Below are positions 18,041 through 25,285 of a stretch of DNA of 64,000 nucleotides, in pieces; position 1 is the stretch's first letter; each line of letters begins with the position of its first letter. Location of the stretch: positions 186,001 to 250,000 of the forward strand of contig CAVTZG010000021.1 of assembly GCA_963739135.1 (NCBI GenBank). The letters are read 5' to 3'. The notes under the pieces were generated by a model, which was not told the origin of the DNA, did not search any database, and worked only from the letters and a program-made list of their open reading frames with translations. A program made the translations under genes and the position numbers. This DNA is from Palsa-504 sp963739135 (lineage in GTDB: Bacteria; Actinomycetota; Actinomycetes; Streptosporangiales; Streptosporangiaceae).

Positions 18041-18068
18041 CCGGTTCCCAAGGGGGGGTGGGAACCGG
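18041..18068. terminator. Hairpin after the LuxR gene
   Basis: CCGGTTCCC (18041-18049) pairs exactly with GGGAACCGG (18060-18068) across a 10-nt loop rich in G. Only TTAA follows, so there is no strong U-tract. It lies 156 bp past the LuxR stop and 81 bp before the next start, the right place for a terminator in a GC-rich actinomycete. Confidence 0.45.
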
Positions 18069-18148
18069 TTAAGCCCCGCCGCGGCGGCCGGGCGGGTCCC
18101 GGCTCCTGGCCAGGATCCGCCCGTTGGCGCCAAAGCTGGGAGGTTCTG

Positions 18149-19258
18149 GTGGAACTCGGAGTCAGGGCCGCGGTGGGCGTCGCAACCGCCGCGCGCGCCG
18201 ACGCCCCGCGGCGGGCCGACGCCCGGCAGCGGGCGATGACAGAGCACATCCTGGCGCTGGCCGACCGGGCTGGGTACGGAGCCGCCTTGATCGACGCGGC
18301 CGACGCCGCCGTGACCACATGGCCGCGGTTCGCGGATACGGTCCGGGGGGCCGCGCGCGGCCTGTCCCGGCGGGGCCTGCAGGACACCGACACAGTTGGC
18401 GTGCTCGTCGCGGACGCCGTCAGCCACGCGGTGGCGATTCACGCCGTCCGGGCGGCCGGGGCCATCGCCGTGCCCATCCACGCGGGTCACCCCGCCACGG
18501 AACCGGCTTCAGCCTCGGATCCGGGCGGCCCGGCTTCAGCCTCGGATCCGGGCGGCCTGGCTTCGGCCTCGGATCCGGGCGGCCTGGCTTCGGCCTCGGA
18601 TCCGGGCGGCCCGGCTTCGGCCTCGGATCCGGGCGGCCTGGCCGGGACCGGGACACAGGCGGGTCACATCGCCGCGCAGCTCAAGCAGTGCCGGGCCCGG
18701 CTCCTGATCACCTCGGCCGCGCTGGCCGAGATCGCCATCCAAGCCGCCGAACGGTCCTGGGTGCGGCAGGTGTTCGCGTTCGGCGAGGCCGAAGGGACGA
18801 CGCCGTTCAGCGACCTGCTCGAGACCGCGAAACACGGTCACCGGGCCGACCGCGATGGCCACCCGATCCGTAACGGCGGGACCGGCCTTAACGGTGACGC
18901 CGAGGCGGCCTCTGGCTCTGTCGTGGCGCCTGGCTCTGTCGTGGCGCCTGGCTCTGTCGTGACGCCTGGCTCTGTCGTGACGCCTGGCTCTGTCGTGACG
19001 CCGATCCCCGGCCTGGCCGGATCGCCGGTTGTCCGGCTGACCAGCCGGGACGTGGTGGTGGCCGGACCGCCCTGCGGCCCGGACGGTGCCTACACCTCGC
19101 TGCTTGACCTGGCCCTAAGCGCCGGCGCCACCATCGTCGCGGCACCCCTGGAGCAGATCACGGCGGCGGTGCAGGCCTATAAGGGCACCACCGCGATCGT
19201 GCCTCGCGGCACGGACGTCCCCGTGCTCCCGGCCGCGCGGATCCTCACCGTGGCCTAG
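18149..19258 (+). CDS. Adenylate-forming (AMP-binding) enzyme relic with coding tandem repeats
   Basis: 369 residues from the GTG at 18149 with GGGAGG upstream. An inner ATG at 18236 is possible. The N-terminal part resembles acyl-CoA synthetases: AALIDAADAAVTTWPRFADT, RGLQDTDTVGVLVADAVSHA, HAVRAAGAIAVPIHAGHPAT and QLKQCRARLLITSAALAEIA. The P-loop (S-T-G-T-T-G-x-P-K-G), the A5 motif and the C-terminal domain are missing. After about residue 280 only a short GPDGAYTSLLDLALSAGATI block recalls the family. Two in-frame minisatellites (9- and 6-residue units) interrupt it. It is probably catalytically dead or a non-enzymatic derivative. Confidence 0.55.
   Translation: MELGVRAAVGVATAARADAPRRADARQRAMTEHILALADRAGYGAALIDAADAAVTTWPRFADTVRGAARGLSRRGLQDTDTVGVLVADAVSHAVAIHAVRAAGAIAVPIHAGHPATEPASASDPGGPASASDPGGLASASDPGGLASASDPGGPASASDPGGLAGTGTQAGHIAAQLKQCRARLLITSAALAEIAIQAAERSWVRQVFAFGEAEGTTPFSDLLETAKHGHRADRDGHPIRNGGTGLNGDAEAASGSVVAPGSVVAPGSVVTPGSVVTPGSVVTPIPGLAGSPVVRLTSRDVVVAGPPCGPDGAYTSLLDLALSAGATIVAAPLEQITAAVQAYKGTTAIVPRGTDVPVLPAARILTVA
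18503..18637 (+). repeat. 27-bp coding minisatellite x5
   Basis: Five 27-bp units encode P/L-A-S-A-S-D-P-G-G. Units 1-2 have TCA and units 3-5 TCG at the third codon, and CCG/CTG alternate at the first codon. That pattern indicates stepwise duplication after single mutations. Confidence 0.93.
18914..19003 (+). repeat. 18-bp coding minisatellite x5
   Basis: Five 18-bp units encode G-S-V-V-A/T-P. The first two have GCG (Ala) and the last three ACG (Thr). It lies in the same gene as the 27-bp array and was probably made by the same slippage process. Confidence 0.93.
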
Positions 19259-19495
19259 CGCACCTTCCGTAAATACTGTGGTGTATTCCGGGCTCCTCGC
19301 GGTTGGCGCGAGCGACTCCCGGCTAACCGTGTGACGGGCAGGCGGGCCGGGCCAGTGCCGCCCAGGGGACCGTAGGCGGGTCGCGATGGGGGCACCGCAG
19401 AGGACTCAGGGCTGACCGTAACGTTCCCGGAACGATCCGGGCGTACCGTGGCGTTCTGTGGGGAGACGCAGCCGGCAGGTGCGCGGGCACCGGAG

Positions 19496-19762
19496 ATGAC
19501 AGATGTCACGATCCGCCGCTTCCGGATGGCGTCACCGGCGGCTGCGCTGGTGCTGGGCGGCGTAGTGCTGGCCTTGATGATCGCCGCTGTGCCCCTGGCC
19601 GGTCTGGCGCATCAGGGCTTGGACGCCAGCAGGGGCTCGGTGCCGGTCTGGCAACGGATGGCTCGCCGCGTGCCTGGTCGCGGTGCCGTACACCGCGACG
19701 AGCAGGCCCAGGCCCAGGGCGCCTTACTATACGGAGGCACCCTCCGTTTTGCAACCCATTAA
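19496..19762 (+). pseudogene. Membrane sensor protein N-terminal remnant
   Basis: From ATG 19496 the frame gives MTDVTIRRFRMASPAAALVL and then a hydrophobic helix (GGVVLALMIAAVPLAGLAHQ) and SVPVW. This resembles the start of multi-pass sensor-kinase-like proteins in actinomycetes. After about 19650 the frame turns into Arg/Gln-rich non-membrane sequence and stops at 19762. No further transmembrane segments or kinase domain exist before tetR. Best read as a truncated relic. A tiny one-helix protein is the alternative. Confidence 0.4.
19725..19747 (+). promoter_or_regulatory. TetR-type operator overlapping a -10-like element
   Basis: ACGGAGG (19731-19737), CAC, CCTCCGT (19741-19747) form a perfect 17-bp inverted repeat. 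It sits directly after TACTAT (19725-19730), a possible -10 hexamer, and 24 bp before the tetR ATG. Dyads of this A-C-G-G-A-G-G form are common operators of multidrug-type TetR repressors, so autorepression is likely. Confidence 0.6.
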
Positions 19763-19771
19763 ACCGGGACG

Positions 19772-20496
19772 ATGACCAGAACACCTGACCAGGCACCGCC
19801 GCAGCCGGCCGAGCCGCAGGCCACTCAGCCGGCCGAGCCGCAGGCCACTCAGCCGGCCGAGCCGCAGGCCACTCAGCCGGCCGAGCCGCAGGCCACTCAG
19901 CCGGCCGAGCCGCGGACGACGCAGTTGGCCGACCAGCCGGACACGCGGCAGTTGCGTGCCGACGCGCGACAGAACCGCGCCCGGCTAATTACTGCGGCCA
20001 CCGAGGCCTTCGCGGAGAAGGGCGCCGACGCGCCGCTCGAGGATGTGGCCCGCAGGGCCGGGGTAGGCATCGGCACCCTGTACCGCCACTTCCCACCCGG
20101 CTCGACCTGCAGGCGGCCGTCTTCCGCAGCCAGGTGGTAACCATCTGCGAGCAAGGCGACACGCTACTGGAATCCGACGAGCCCGAGCAGGCCTTTGCCG
20201 CCTGGTGCCAGGCGCTGGCGGCCTACCTGGTCACCAAGCGCGGCCTGTCGAAGGCGCTGATCGAGGCGGTCGGGGTTGAGTCCGAGCTGATGACGTCGTG
20301 CTGGATGGCGATGCGCGAGACCACGGAACGGCTGCTGGCGGCCGGGCAGCAGGCCGGAGTGATCCGGTCCGACGTCGATTCGATGGATGTGATGCGGCTG
20401 GTGCACGGGGTTGCGGTCAGCACGGAGAGGGATCCCGGCCGGGCCCAACTGCTCTTGTCGGTCACCCTCGACGGCCTGCGAGCCAAGCCAGGCTAA
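19772..20496 (+). CDS. TetR-family regulator, apparent frameshift and repeat-expanded N-terminus
   Basis: About 241 residues if one C is restored at CCC 20092-20094. The first frame has a 24-bp repeat tail (QPAEPQAT units, residues 11-50), then RARLITAATEAFAEKGADAP and ARRAGVGIGTLYRHFP, the classic TetR helix-turn-helix. The frame then shifts to TRLDLQAAVFRSQV and the ligand-binding domain to 20496. Without correction, both halves would be non-functional. A palindromic operator lies upstream and no divergent transporter gene is nearby. The last codons are the seed of a 23-bp repeat downstream. Confidence 0.8.
19802..19921 (+). repeat. 24-bp coding minisatellite x5 in tetR
   Basis: Four perfect 24-bp units (CAGCCGGCCGAGCCGCAGGC plus CACT) encode Q-P-A-E-P-Q-A-T, and a fifth diverged unit follows. 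It precedes the helix-turn-helix, so it lengthens a disordered N-terminal arm. Confidence 0.95.
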
Positions 20497-20599
20497 GGCC
20501 GGGACCAGGGCCAAGGCGGGCTAAGGGCTGGGGCCAAGCCAGGCTAAGGGCTAGGGCCAAGCCAGGCTAAGGGCTAGGGCCAAGCCAGGCTAAGGGCCT
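20481..20599. repeat. 23-bp repeat seeded by the tetR stop region
   Basis: The end of tetR (AGCCAAGCCAGGCTAAGG, stop TAA inside) is echoed downstream. Three 23-bp units of GGGCCAAGCCAGGCTAAGGG plus CTA lie at 20531-20553, 20554-20576 and 20577-20599, with degenerate half-units between. Non-coding; it fills the gap to the converging lrp gene. Confidence 0.85.
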
Positions 20600-20615
20600 A
20601 GGCAGGCTAAGGGCG

Positions 20616-21056
20616 TCAGAACTCCGGCGGGCGGTTCTCGTAGGGGGTGCTCAGCACCACGGTGGTCCGGGTGGATACCCCGCCCACGGTACGAATCTGG
20701 TACAGCAGTTCCTCCAGGGCGGTCGGCGATGCCACCCGCACCTTGAGGATGTAGTTCTCGTCGCCTGCGACGCTGTGGCAGGCCTCGATCGCGGTCAGGT
20801 GCTCCAGCCGTTGCGGCAGGTCATCCGGCGCGGCGGCGTCGAATGGCTTTATCGACACGAAGGCCGTAAGCGGCAGGCCGACGTCCTCGGGATCGAACAC
20901 CGCGGCGTAGCCCTTGATCACCCCGTCCTGCTCGAGCCTGCGCACCCGCTGGTGCACGGCCGACACCGAAAGCCCCGCCTGTCTGGCCAGCTCGGTAAAG
21001 CTCATCCGGCCGTTGCGAGCCAGCAACGACACGATCTTTCTGTCGGTCTCCTCCAC
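20616..21056 (-). CDS. Lrp/AsnC-family transcriptional regulator
   Basis: 146 residues, the usual length. The N-terminal winged helix is METTD-like (EETDRKIVSLLARNGRMSFT, then ELARQAGLSVSAVHQRVRRL). The C-terminal RAM effector domain has AFVSIKPFD, ACHSVAGDENYILKVRV and VGGVSTRTTVVLSTPYE. These proteins form octamers and respond to amino acids. It is divergent from the PAC2 gene, sharing a 119-bp intergenic region, so autoregulation with control of that neighbour is possible. It converges on the tetR repeat region. Confidence 0.92.
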   Translation of the reverse strand: MEETDRKIVSLLARNGRMSFTELARQAGLSVSAVHQRVRRLEQDGVIKGYAAVFDPEDVGLPLTAFVSIKPFDAAAPDDLPQRLEHLTAIEACHSVAGDENYILKVRVASPTALEELLYQIRTVGGVSTRTTVVLSTPYENRPPEF

Positions 21057-21175
21057 GTGGTCACGTTAGCGCTCCGGGTTCGTCGGCGATATCAGATGGC
21101 CAAGAGAACCGCCGGCGTGCCGCGGCGCCGCTGGCGCGGTGGGCACCATCCGACGGCCCATGCGAGACTGTAGGG

Positions 21176-22117
21176 ATGCAGCGGAACCCGGAAGAACTCT
21201 ACGAACTCGGGCCCGCCGCGCCCGACGTCAAGGACGCCCCCATGTTGCACTACCTGGAGGGCTTTATCGACGCCGGGAACGCGGGCCGCCTGCTCGCCGA
21301 GCATCTGCTGCGCAACTTCTCCCCCCAGACGGTGGCGCGGTTCGACGCGGATCGGCTGCTCGACTACCGGTCCCGGCGACCGCTGATGATCTATGACAAC
21401 AGCCACTGGGAGAGCTACGAGGCTCCCGAGCTGGCGCTGCACCTGCTGCGGGACGCCAGCGACCGGCCCTTCCTGCTGCTGACCGGGCCGGAGCCCGACC
21501 ACGAGTGGGCGCTGTTCACCCAGGCCGTCATGAGCCTGGTCGAACGGCTCGGCATCGGGCTGGCGGTCAGCTTCCTGGGCATCCCGGCGGGGATGCCGCA
21601 CACCCGCCCGCTCGGAGTGATCGCGCACGCGACCCGCGACGACCTGATCAGCGGAAACCAGCGGCTGCCCAACCGGATCCAGCTGCCGGGAAGCGCACAC
21701 GCCCTGCTCGAGCTGCGGCTCGGCGAGGCAGGCCGGGACGCGCTGGGCTTCGCCGTGCAGGTGCCGCACTACCTGGCCCAGGCGGTCTATCCCCCGGCGG
21801 CGGTGGCGCTGCTCGGCTCGGTCGCCACGGCCACCGGGCTCCAGCTGCCCGACTCCGAACTCCGCGAGGCCGCGGAGCGGACCAACGAGGCGATCGAGCG
21901 GCAGGTCGGGGAGTCCGACGAGGTGGCCCAGCTGGTCCGCGCGCTCGAGCAGCAGTACGACACCGCGGCGGAGACCGCGGACGCGATCGGCGTCCAGCCG
22001 GACGGCTCCGGCCTGCTGGGCGAGGGCGAGTCCATGCCCACCGCCGACGAGCTCGCGGCCCAGTTCGAGCGGTTCCTGGCCGAGAACCAGGGCCGCATCG
22101 ACCCGCCCGAGGCCTGA
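21176..22117 (+). CDS. PAC2-family protein (proteasome assembly chaperone-like)
   Basis: 313 residues. PAC2 fold blocks: MLHYLEGFIDAGNAGRLLAE, DADRLLDYRSRRPLMIYDNS, LLLTGPEPDHEW, GIGLAVSFLGIPAGMPHTRP and AVQVPHYLAQAVYPPAAVAL. Actinobacterial PAC2 proteins are related to archaeal and eukaryotic proteasome assembly chaperones, but their exact role is unsettled. The C-terminal ~80 residues form a Glu-rich helical tail. The last codon and stop belong to the first unit of a 10-bp triplicate. Divergent from lrp. Confidence 0.85.
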   Translation: MQRNPEELYELGPAAPDVKDAPMLHYLEGFIDAGNAGRLLAEHLLRNFSPQTVARFDADRLLDYRSRRPLMIYDNSHWESYEAPELALHLLRDASDRPFLLLTGPEPDHEWALFTQAVMSLVERLGIGLAVSFLGIPAGMPHTRPLGVIAHATRDDLISGNQRLPNRIQLPGSAHALLELRLGEAGRDALGFAVQVPHYLAQAVYPPAAVALLGSVATATGLQLPDSELREAAERTNEAIERQVGESDEVAQLVRALEQQYDTAAETADAIGVQPDGSGLLGEGESMPTADELAAQFERFLAENQGRIDPPEA

Positions 22118-22142
22118 AAGGTCCTGAAGGGTCCTGAAAGGT
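22113..22142. repeat. 10-bp triplicate spanning the PAC2 stop codon
   Basis: CCTGAAAGGT, CCTGAAGGGT, CCTGAAAGGT at 22113, 22123 and 22133. The TGA in the first unit (22115-22117) is the gene's stop. The next units repeat it out of frame. Confidence 0.85.
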
Positions 22143-22150
22143 TAGGCCGG

Positions 22151-23266
22151 TCAGACCACGATCAGGTCGCGCGGGGTGTTGTTGAGCCGCTGGTAGCCGT
22201 CGGCCGTGCAGACCACGATGTCCTCGATCCGCGCTCCGTGCGGTCCCGGGTAGATGCCCGGCTCAACGGAGAAGGCCATGCCCGGCTCGAGCACCTCGCC
22301 GTTGCCCGCCACGATGTACGGGTCCTCGTGCACCTCCAGGCCGATCCCGTGGCCGGTGCGGTGGAAGAACGCCTCGCCGTAGCCGGCCGCGGTGATGGGC
22401 TCGCGGGCGGCCGCGTCCACCGACTCGGCGGTCACGCCCGGCCGGACAGCGGCGCACGCCGCCTCCTGGGCGTCCTGCAGGACCTTGTAGTAGGCGGCGA
22501 ATTCGGCCGGCGGCTCGCCGATCGCGTAGGTGCGGGTGCTGTCCGAGCAGTAACCCGAGGGCATCATGCCGCCGATGTCCACGACCACGGCGTCGCCGGG
22601 CTCCAGGACCCGGTCCGATACCTCGTGGTGCGGGCTGGCGGCGTTCGGCCCGGAGGCCACGATCACGAAGTCCACCGTGGCGTGCCCCTCGGCCCGGATG
22701 GCCTCGGCGATGTCCGCGCCGACCTCCCGTTCGGTCCGCCCGGCCCGCAGCCAGCCCGGGACGCGGGCGTGCACCCGGTCGATGGCGGCGCCGGCCTCCC
22801 GCAGGGCCTCGACCTCGGCGGCCGACTTCCTGATCCGCAGCGGGCGCAGCGCGCCGCTGGCCAGGGCCAGCCGCGCCGCCGGCAGCACGTCACGGAAGCG
22901 CAGCACGAACAGCGCCCACATCCGGTCGGACAGGCCGACCGCCGCGACGTTCCCGAGCCGGCCCGCGACCAGGCGGAACGGGTCAGCAGTTTCCTCCCAG
23001 GGGATTATCTCCAGGCCGAGCGAGCCGGCCGGCGAGGCCTGGGCCGCAGGCAGTTCCAGGCGCGGCACGTACAGGGCCGGGTCGCCCTCCGCGGGCACCG
23101 CCAGGCAGGTCAGGCGCTCGAGCTGCTTGGCGTCGTAGCCGGTGACGTACCTCAGATCCGGCCCGGGGGTCAGCAGCACGGCGTCAAGCCCGGCGGCGCG
23201 CACCGCGTTGCGCACGAGATCAAGCCGGTTCGCGGGGAACAGTTCGTCGCTCGTCACGACATCCAC
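22151..23266 (-). CDS. M24-family Xaa-Pro peptidase
   Basis: A 371-residue pita-bread metallopeptidase. The N-terminal creatinase-like domain (LDAVLLTPGPDLRYVTGYDA) is followed by the catalytic domain with all five metal ligands: VVVDIGGMMPSGYCSDSTRT (two Asp), HRTGHGIGLEVHEDP (His), AFSVEPGIYP (Glu) and GARIEDIVV (Glu). It probably cleaves X-Pro dipeptides or is a prolidase. ATG 23266 begins MDVVTSDELFPANRLDLV. Its start is immediately beside the end of the exonuclease gene at 23268 on the same strand, so the two are likely co-transcribed. Confidence 0.93.
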   Translation of the reverse strand: MDVVTSDELFPANRLDLVRNAVRAAGLDAVLLTPGPDLRYVTGYDAKQLERLTCLAVPAEGDPALYVPRLELPAAQASPAGSLGLEIIPWEETADPFRLVAGRLGNVAAVGLSDRMWALFVLRFRDVLPAARLALASGALRPLRIRKSAAEVEALREAGAAIDRVHARVPGWLRAGRTEREVGADIAEAIRAEGHATVDFVIVASGPNAASPHHEVSDRVLEPGDAVVVDIGGMMPSGYCSDSTRTYAIGEPPAEFAAYYKVLQDAQEAACAAVRPGVTAESVDAAAREPITAAGYGEAFFHRTGHGIGLEVHEDPYIVAGNGEVLEPGMAFSVEPGIYPGPHGARIEDIVVCTADGYQRLNNTPRDLIVV

Positions 23267-23267
23267 C

Positions 23268-24173
23268 CTAGATCCGCGACACGGCGCTGAGAAACCGGCC
23301 CAGGGACGAGCCCAGCCCCCACCGCTCGCCGAACTCCTTCAGCAGGCCGACATCCGCTGGCTCGGTCGGCAGCTGCCCGTCCACCGGCGGCAGCGGGGCG
23401 TCGTCGGCCACCCGCACCACCGACATGGCGATGTCCAGGTATCCCCGGGCCTTCTCGAGCTTCTCCCTGCTCCCCCGCGGAAACCCGCCGTGCCCGGCAT
23501 CCAGCGCGGTGATGATGCTGTCGACGCTGCCGAACGTCCTGATGAGCGCGGCCGCGGTCTTCTCCCCCACGCCCGGCACGCCAGGTAGGCCGTCGCTGGG
23601 ATCTCCGCGCAGAGCGGCGAAGTCGGCGTAGGCGCGTCCCGGTATGTCGTACTTGGCGGTCACCGCCGCCTCGTCGATCACGTCGAGGTTGAGCAGGCCG
23701 CGCACGGTGTAGATCACGCGGATGCCGCGGGTATCGTCGACGAGCTGGAACAGGTCCCGGTCCCCCGTGACCACGTTGACCGGGTCCGCGGAGCGCGCGG
23801 CCAGGGTGCCGATCACGTCGTCGGCCTCGTAACCGGGCTGCCCGGCCACGGGCAGCCCGGCCGCCTGCAGCAGTTCCTCGATCAGCGGGACCTGCGCCGC
23901 CAGCGCCGGCGGGACCTCCTCGCCGCCGTCGGCGGCCAGCCGGTGGGCCTTGTAGGAGGGGACGGCCGCGACGCGGAAGGCGGGCCGCCAGTCCGCGTCC
24001 CAGCACGCGACCAGCCGGGCCGGATGCCGGGCCCGGACCAGCCGGGTGATCATGTCGAGCAGTCCGCGCACCGCGTTGACCGGGGTGCCGTCCGGGGCCC
24101 GGACCGTGTCCGGCACCCCGAAGAACGCCCGGAAGTACAGCGACGCCGTATCTAGCAGCATGAGCGAGCCCAC
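23268..24173 (-). CDS. 5'-3' exonuclease (PolA N-terminal type, stand-alone)
   Basis: 301 residues of the FEN/PolA 5'-nuclease family without a polymerase domain. Acidic metal sites: LMLLDTASLYFRAFFG, LVACWDADWRPAFR, GYEADDVIGTLAAR, VNVVTGDRDLFQLV. The helix-hairpin-helix DNA-binding motif is DGLPGVPGVGEKTAAALIRT. The start is the GTG at 24173 (an in-frame ATG five codons later is the alternative). A housekeeping nuclease for flap or RNA-primer removal. Upstream of M24 on the same strand with 1 bp between them. Confidence 0.93.
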   Translation of the reverse strand: MGSLMLLDTASLYFRAFFGVPDTVRAPDGTPVNAVRGLLDMITRLVRARHPARLVACWDADWRPAFRVAAVPSYKAHRLAADGGEEVPPALAAQVPLIEELLQAAGLPVAGQPGYEADDVIGTLAARSADPVNVVTGDRDLFQLVDDTRGIRVIYTVRGLLNLDVIDEAAVTAKYDIPGRAYADFAALRGDPSDGLPGVPGVGEKTAAALIRTFGSVDSIITALDAGHGGFPRGSREKLEKARGYLDIAMSVVRVADDAPLPPVDGQLPTEPADVGLLKEFGERWGLGSSLGRFLSAVSRI

Positions 24174-24205
24174 GCTGCCATCCTGTCATGCGGGGCGGGG
24201 GCCTA

Positions 24206-24781
24206 TCACAGCACCACGACCTTGCCGTCGACGATCTCGATCTGTTTTTCAGGCAGCGGAGTGGTGGCCGGGCCGGTTACCACCGCCCCGTTGGTGATCT
24301 TGAACCGGCTGCCGTGGCAGGGGCAGTCGATGGTGCCGCCGGTCACCTGGTTGACGATGCAGCCCACGTGCGTGCACACCGCGCTGAACGCCCGGTACTG
24401 ACCGCGGGCGGGCTGGGTCACCACGGTCCGCGCCGCGGCGAAGATCGTTCCGCCGCCGACCGGGATCTGCGCCGCGGTCCCGAGGACCGTGCCGGTGACC
24501 GCGGGCTCGCGCTTCGGCGGGGCCTCGGGCTGCGTGGTCGCGCTGGCCGTGGGCATGGCGGCAGGCGTACCCGGCGACGGCATGGCCATAGCCGAGGCCG
24601 CTGGGGCGGCCGGGGCGTCCTGCGGTACAACTCCGTCCTCGTTGGCCCCGTAAGGGACGGCCGCGGTGCTGCAGCCCGCCAGCACTCCGCCCAGGCCCGC
24701 GAGTCCCACCGCGCCGAGCATGACCCCGCGCCTGGTCGGGTGCGGGCCCGTGCCGGATTCGCCCTGCCGAGATCTGGCCAA
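24206..24781 (-). CDS. Rieske [2Fe-2S] lipoprotein
   Basis: 191 residues. The N-terminus has RRGVMLGAVGLAGLGGVLAG ending at Cys37 (lipobox L-A-G-C), with a twin-arginine pair ahead, so Tat export and lipid anchoring are likely. A Pro/Ala/Thr-rich linker of about 60 residues follows. The C-terminal Rieske domain has CTHVGC and CPCHGS, supplying two Cys and two His ligands. It is similar in size to periplasmic-face Rieske proteins of actinomycetes that act as small electron carriers. No cytochrome b partner lies nearby, so the redox partner is unknown. Confidence 0.9.
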   Translation of the reverse strand: MARSRQGESGTGPHPTRRGVMLGAVGLAGLGGVLAGCSTAAVPYGANEDGVVPQDAPAAPAASAMAMPSPGTPAAMPTASATTQPEAPPKREPAVTGTVLGTAAQIPVGGGTIFAAARTVVTQPARGQYRAFSAVCTHVGCIVNQVTGGTIDCPCHGSRFKITNGAVVTGPATTPLPEKQIEIVDGKVVVL

Positions 24782-24891
24782 CTCGATCGTCCTTCGCTCG
24801 CCGGAGTGGAGTACCCGTCATCCACTCTGGCGGTCCGCAGGCCCGGCCTGCCGGTGACGCCCGGTCTTGTAAGCGCCCCGTAAGCGTCCCA

Positions 24892-25143
24892 TCAGGTTTC
24901 GGCGCTTTCGGCCCAGCGCGCGGCCAGCGCGGTGACCAGGCCCGAGGCCTCCGGCAGGGTCAGGCCGCGGCCCACGGCCACCCCGACCAGGTACGCGGTC
25001 AGCGGGGCGGCGGGGCGGTCCACCGCGTGGGCCACGTCACGGGCCAGGTCGAGCACGGCCTTGATATCGCCCATGGCCACGGGGTCCTGGCCGAGCCCGA
25101 GGTCGGCGCAGACCGCGGCCGTCCACTGATCCAGGGTGCTCAT
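24892..25143 (-). CDS. DUF6457 small protein
   Basis: 83 residues, helical. TLDQWTAAVCADLGLGQDPV, then MGDIKAVLDLARDVAHAVDR, then LTAYLVGVAVGRG. The pattern matches the DUF6457 family often encoded near molybdenum cofactor genes in actinomycetes. Here mobA and moaA lie 1.2-2.9 kb away. No catalytic residue is evident. It may be an accessory factor of MoCo insertion, which is inference from context. Confidence 0.7.
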   Translation of the reverse strand: MSTLDQWTAAVCADLGLGQDPVAMGDIKAVLDLARDVAHAVDRPAAPLTAYLVGVAVGRGLTLPEASGLVTALAARWAESAET

Positions 25144-25285
25144 GGCGCAAGCCTAGACGCCCGACGCCAGGGGTCCGGCCCCGGTCAGGGCAGCGGGTGC
25201 CTCCCGTCGCCGTGCTTCCTTGGCCGCCTGCGGCGGCGGGCCGCTGCTCTTAGAGATCCTCGATCGGTGCAGATATCGTCAGATC

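Noticed and set aside
19259..19495. tRNA-like hairpins near 19290-19320
   Set aside because: Only a 6-bp stem (CTCGCG/CGCGAG) is found, with no cloverleaf.
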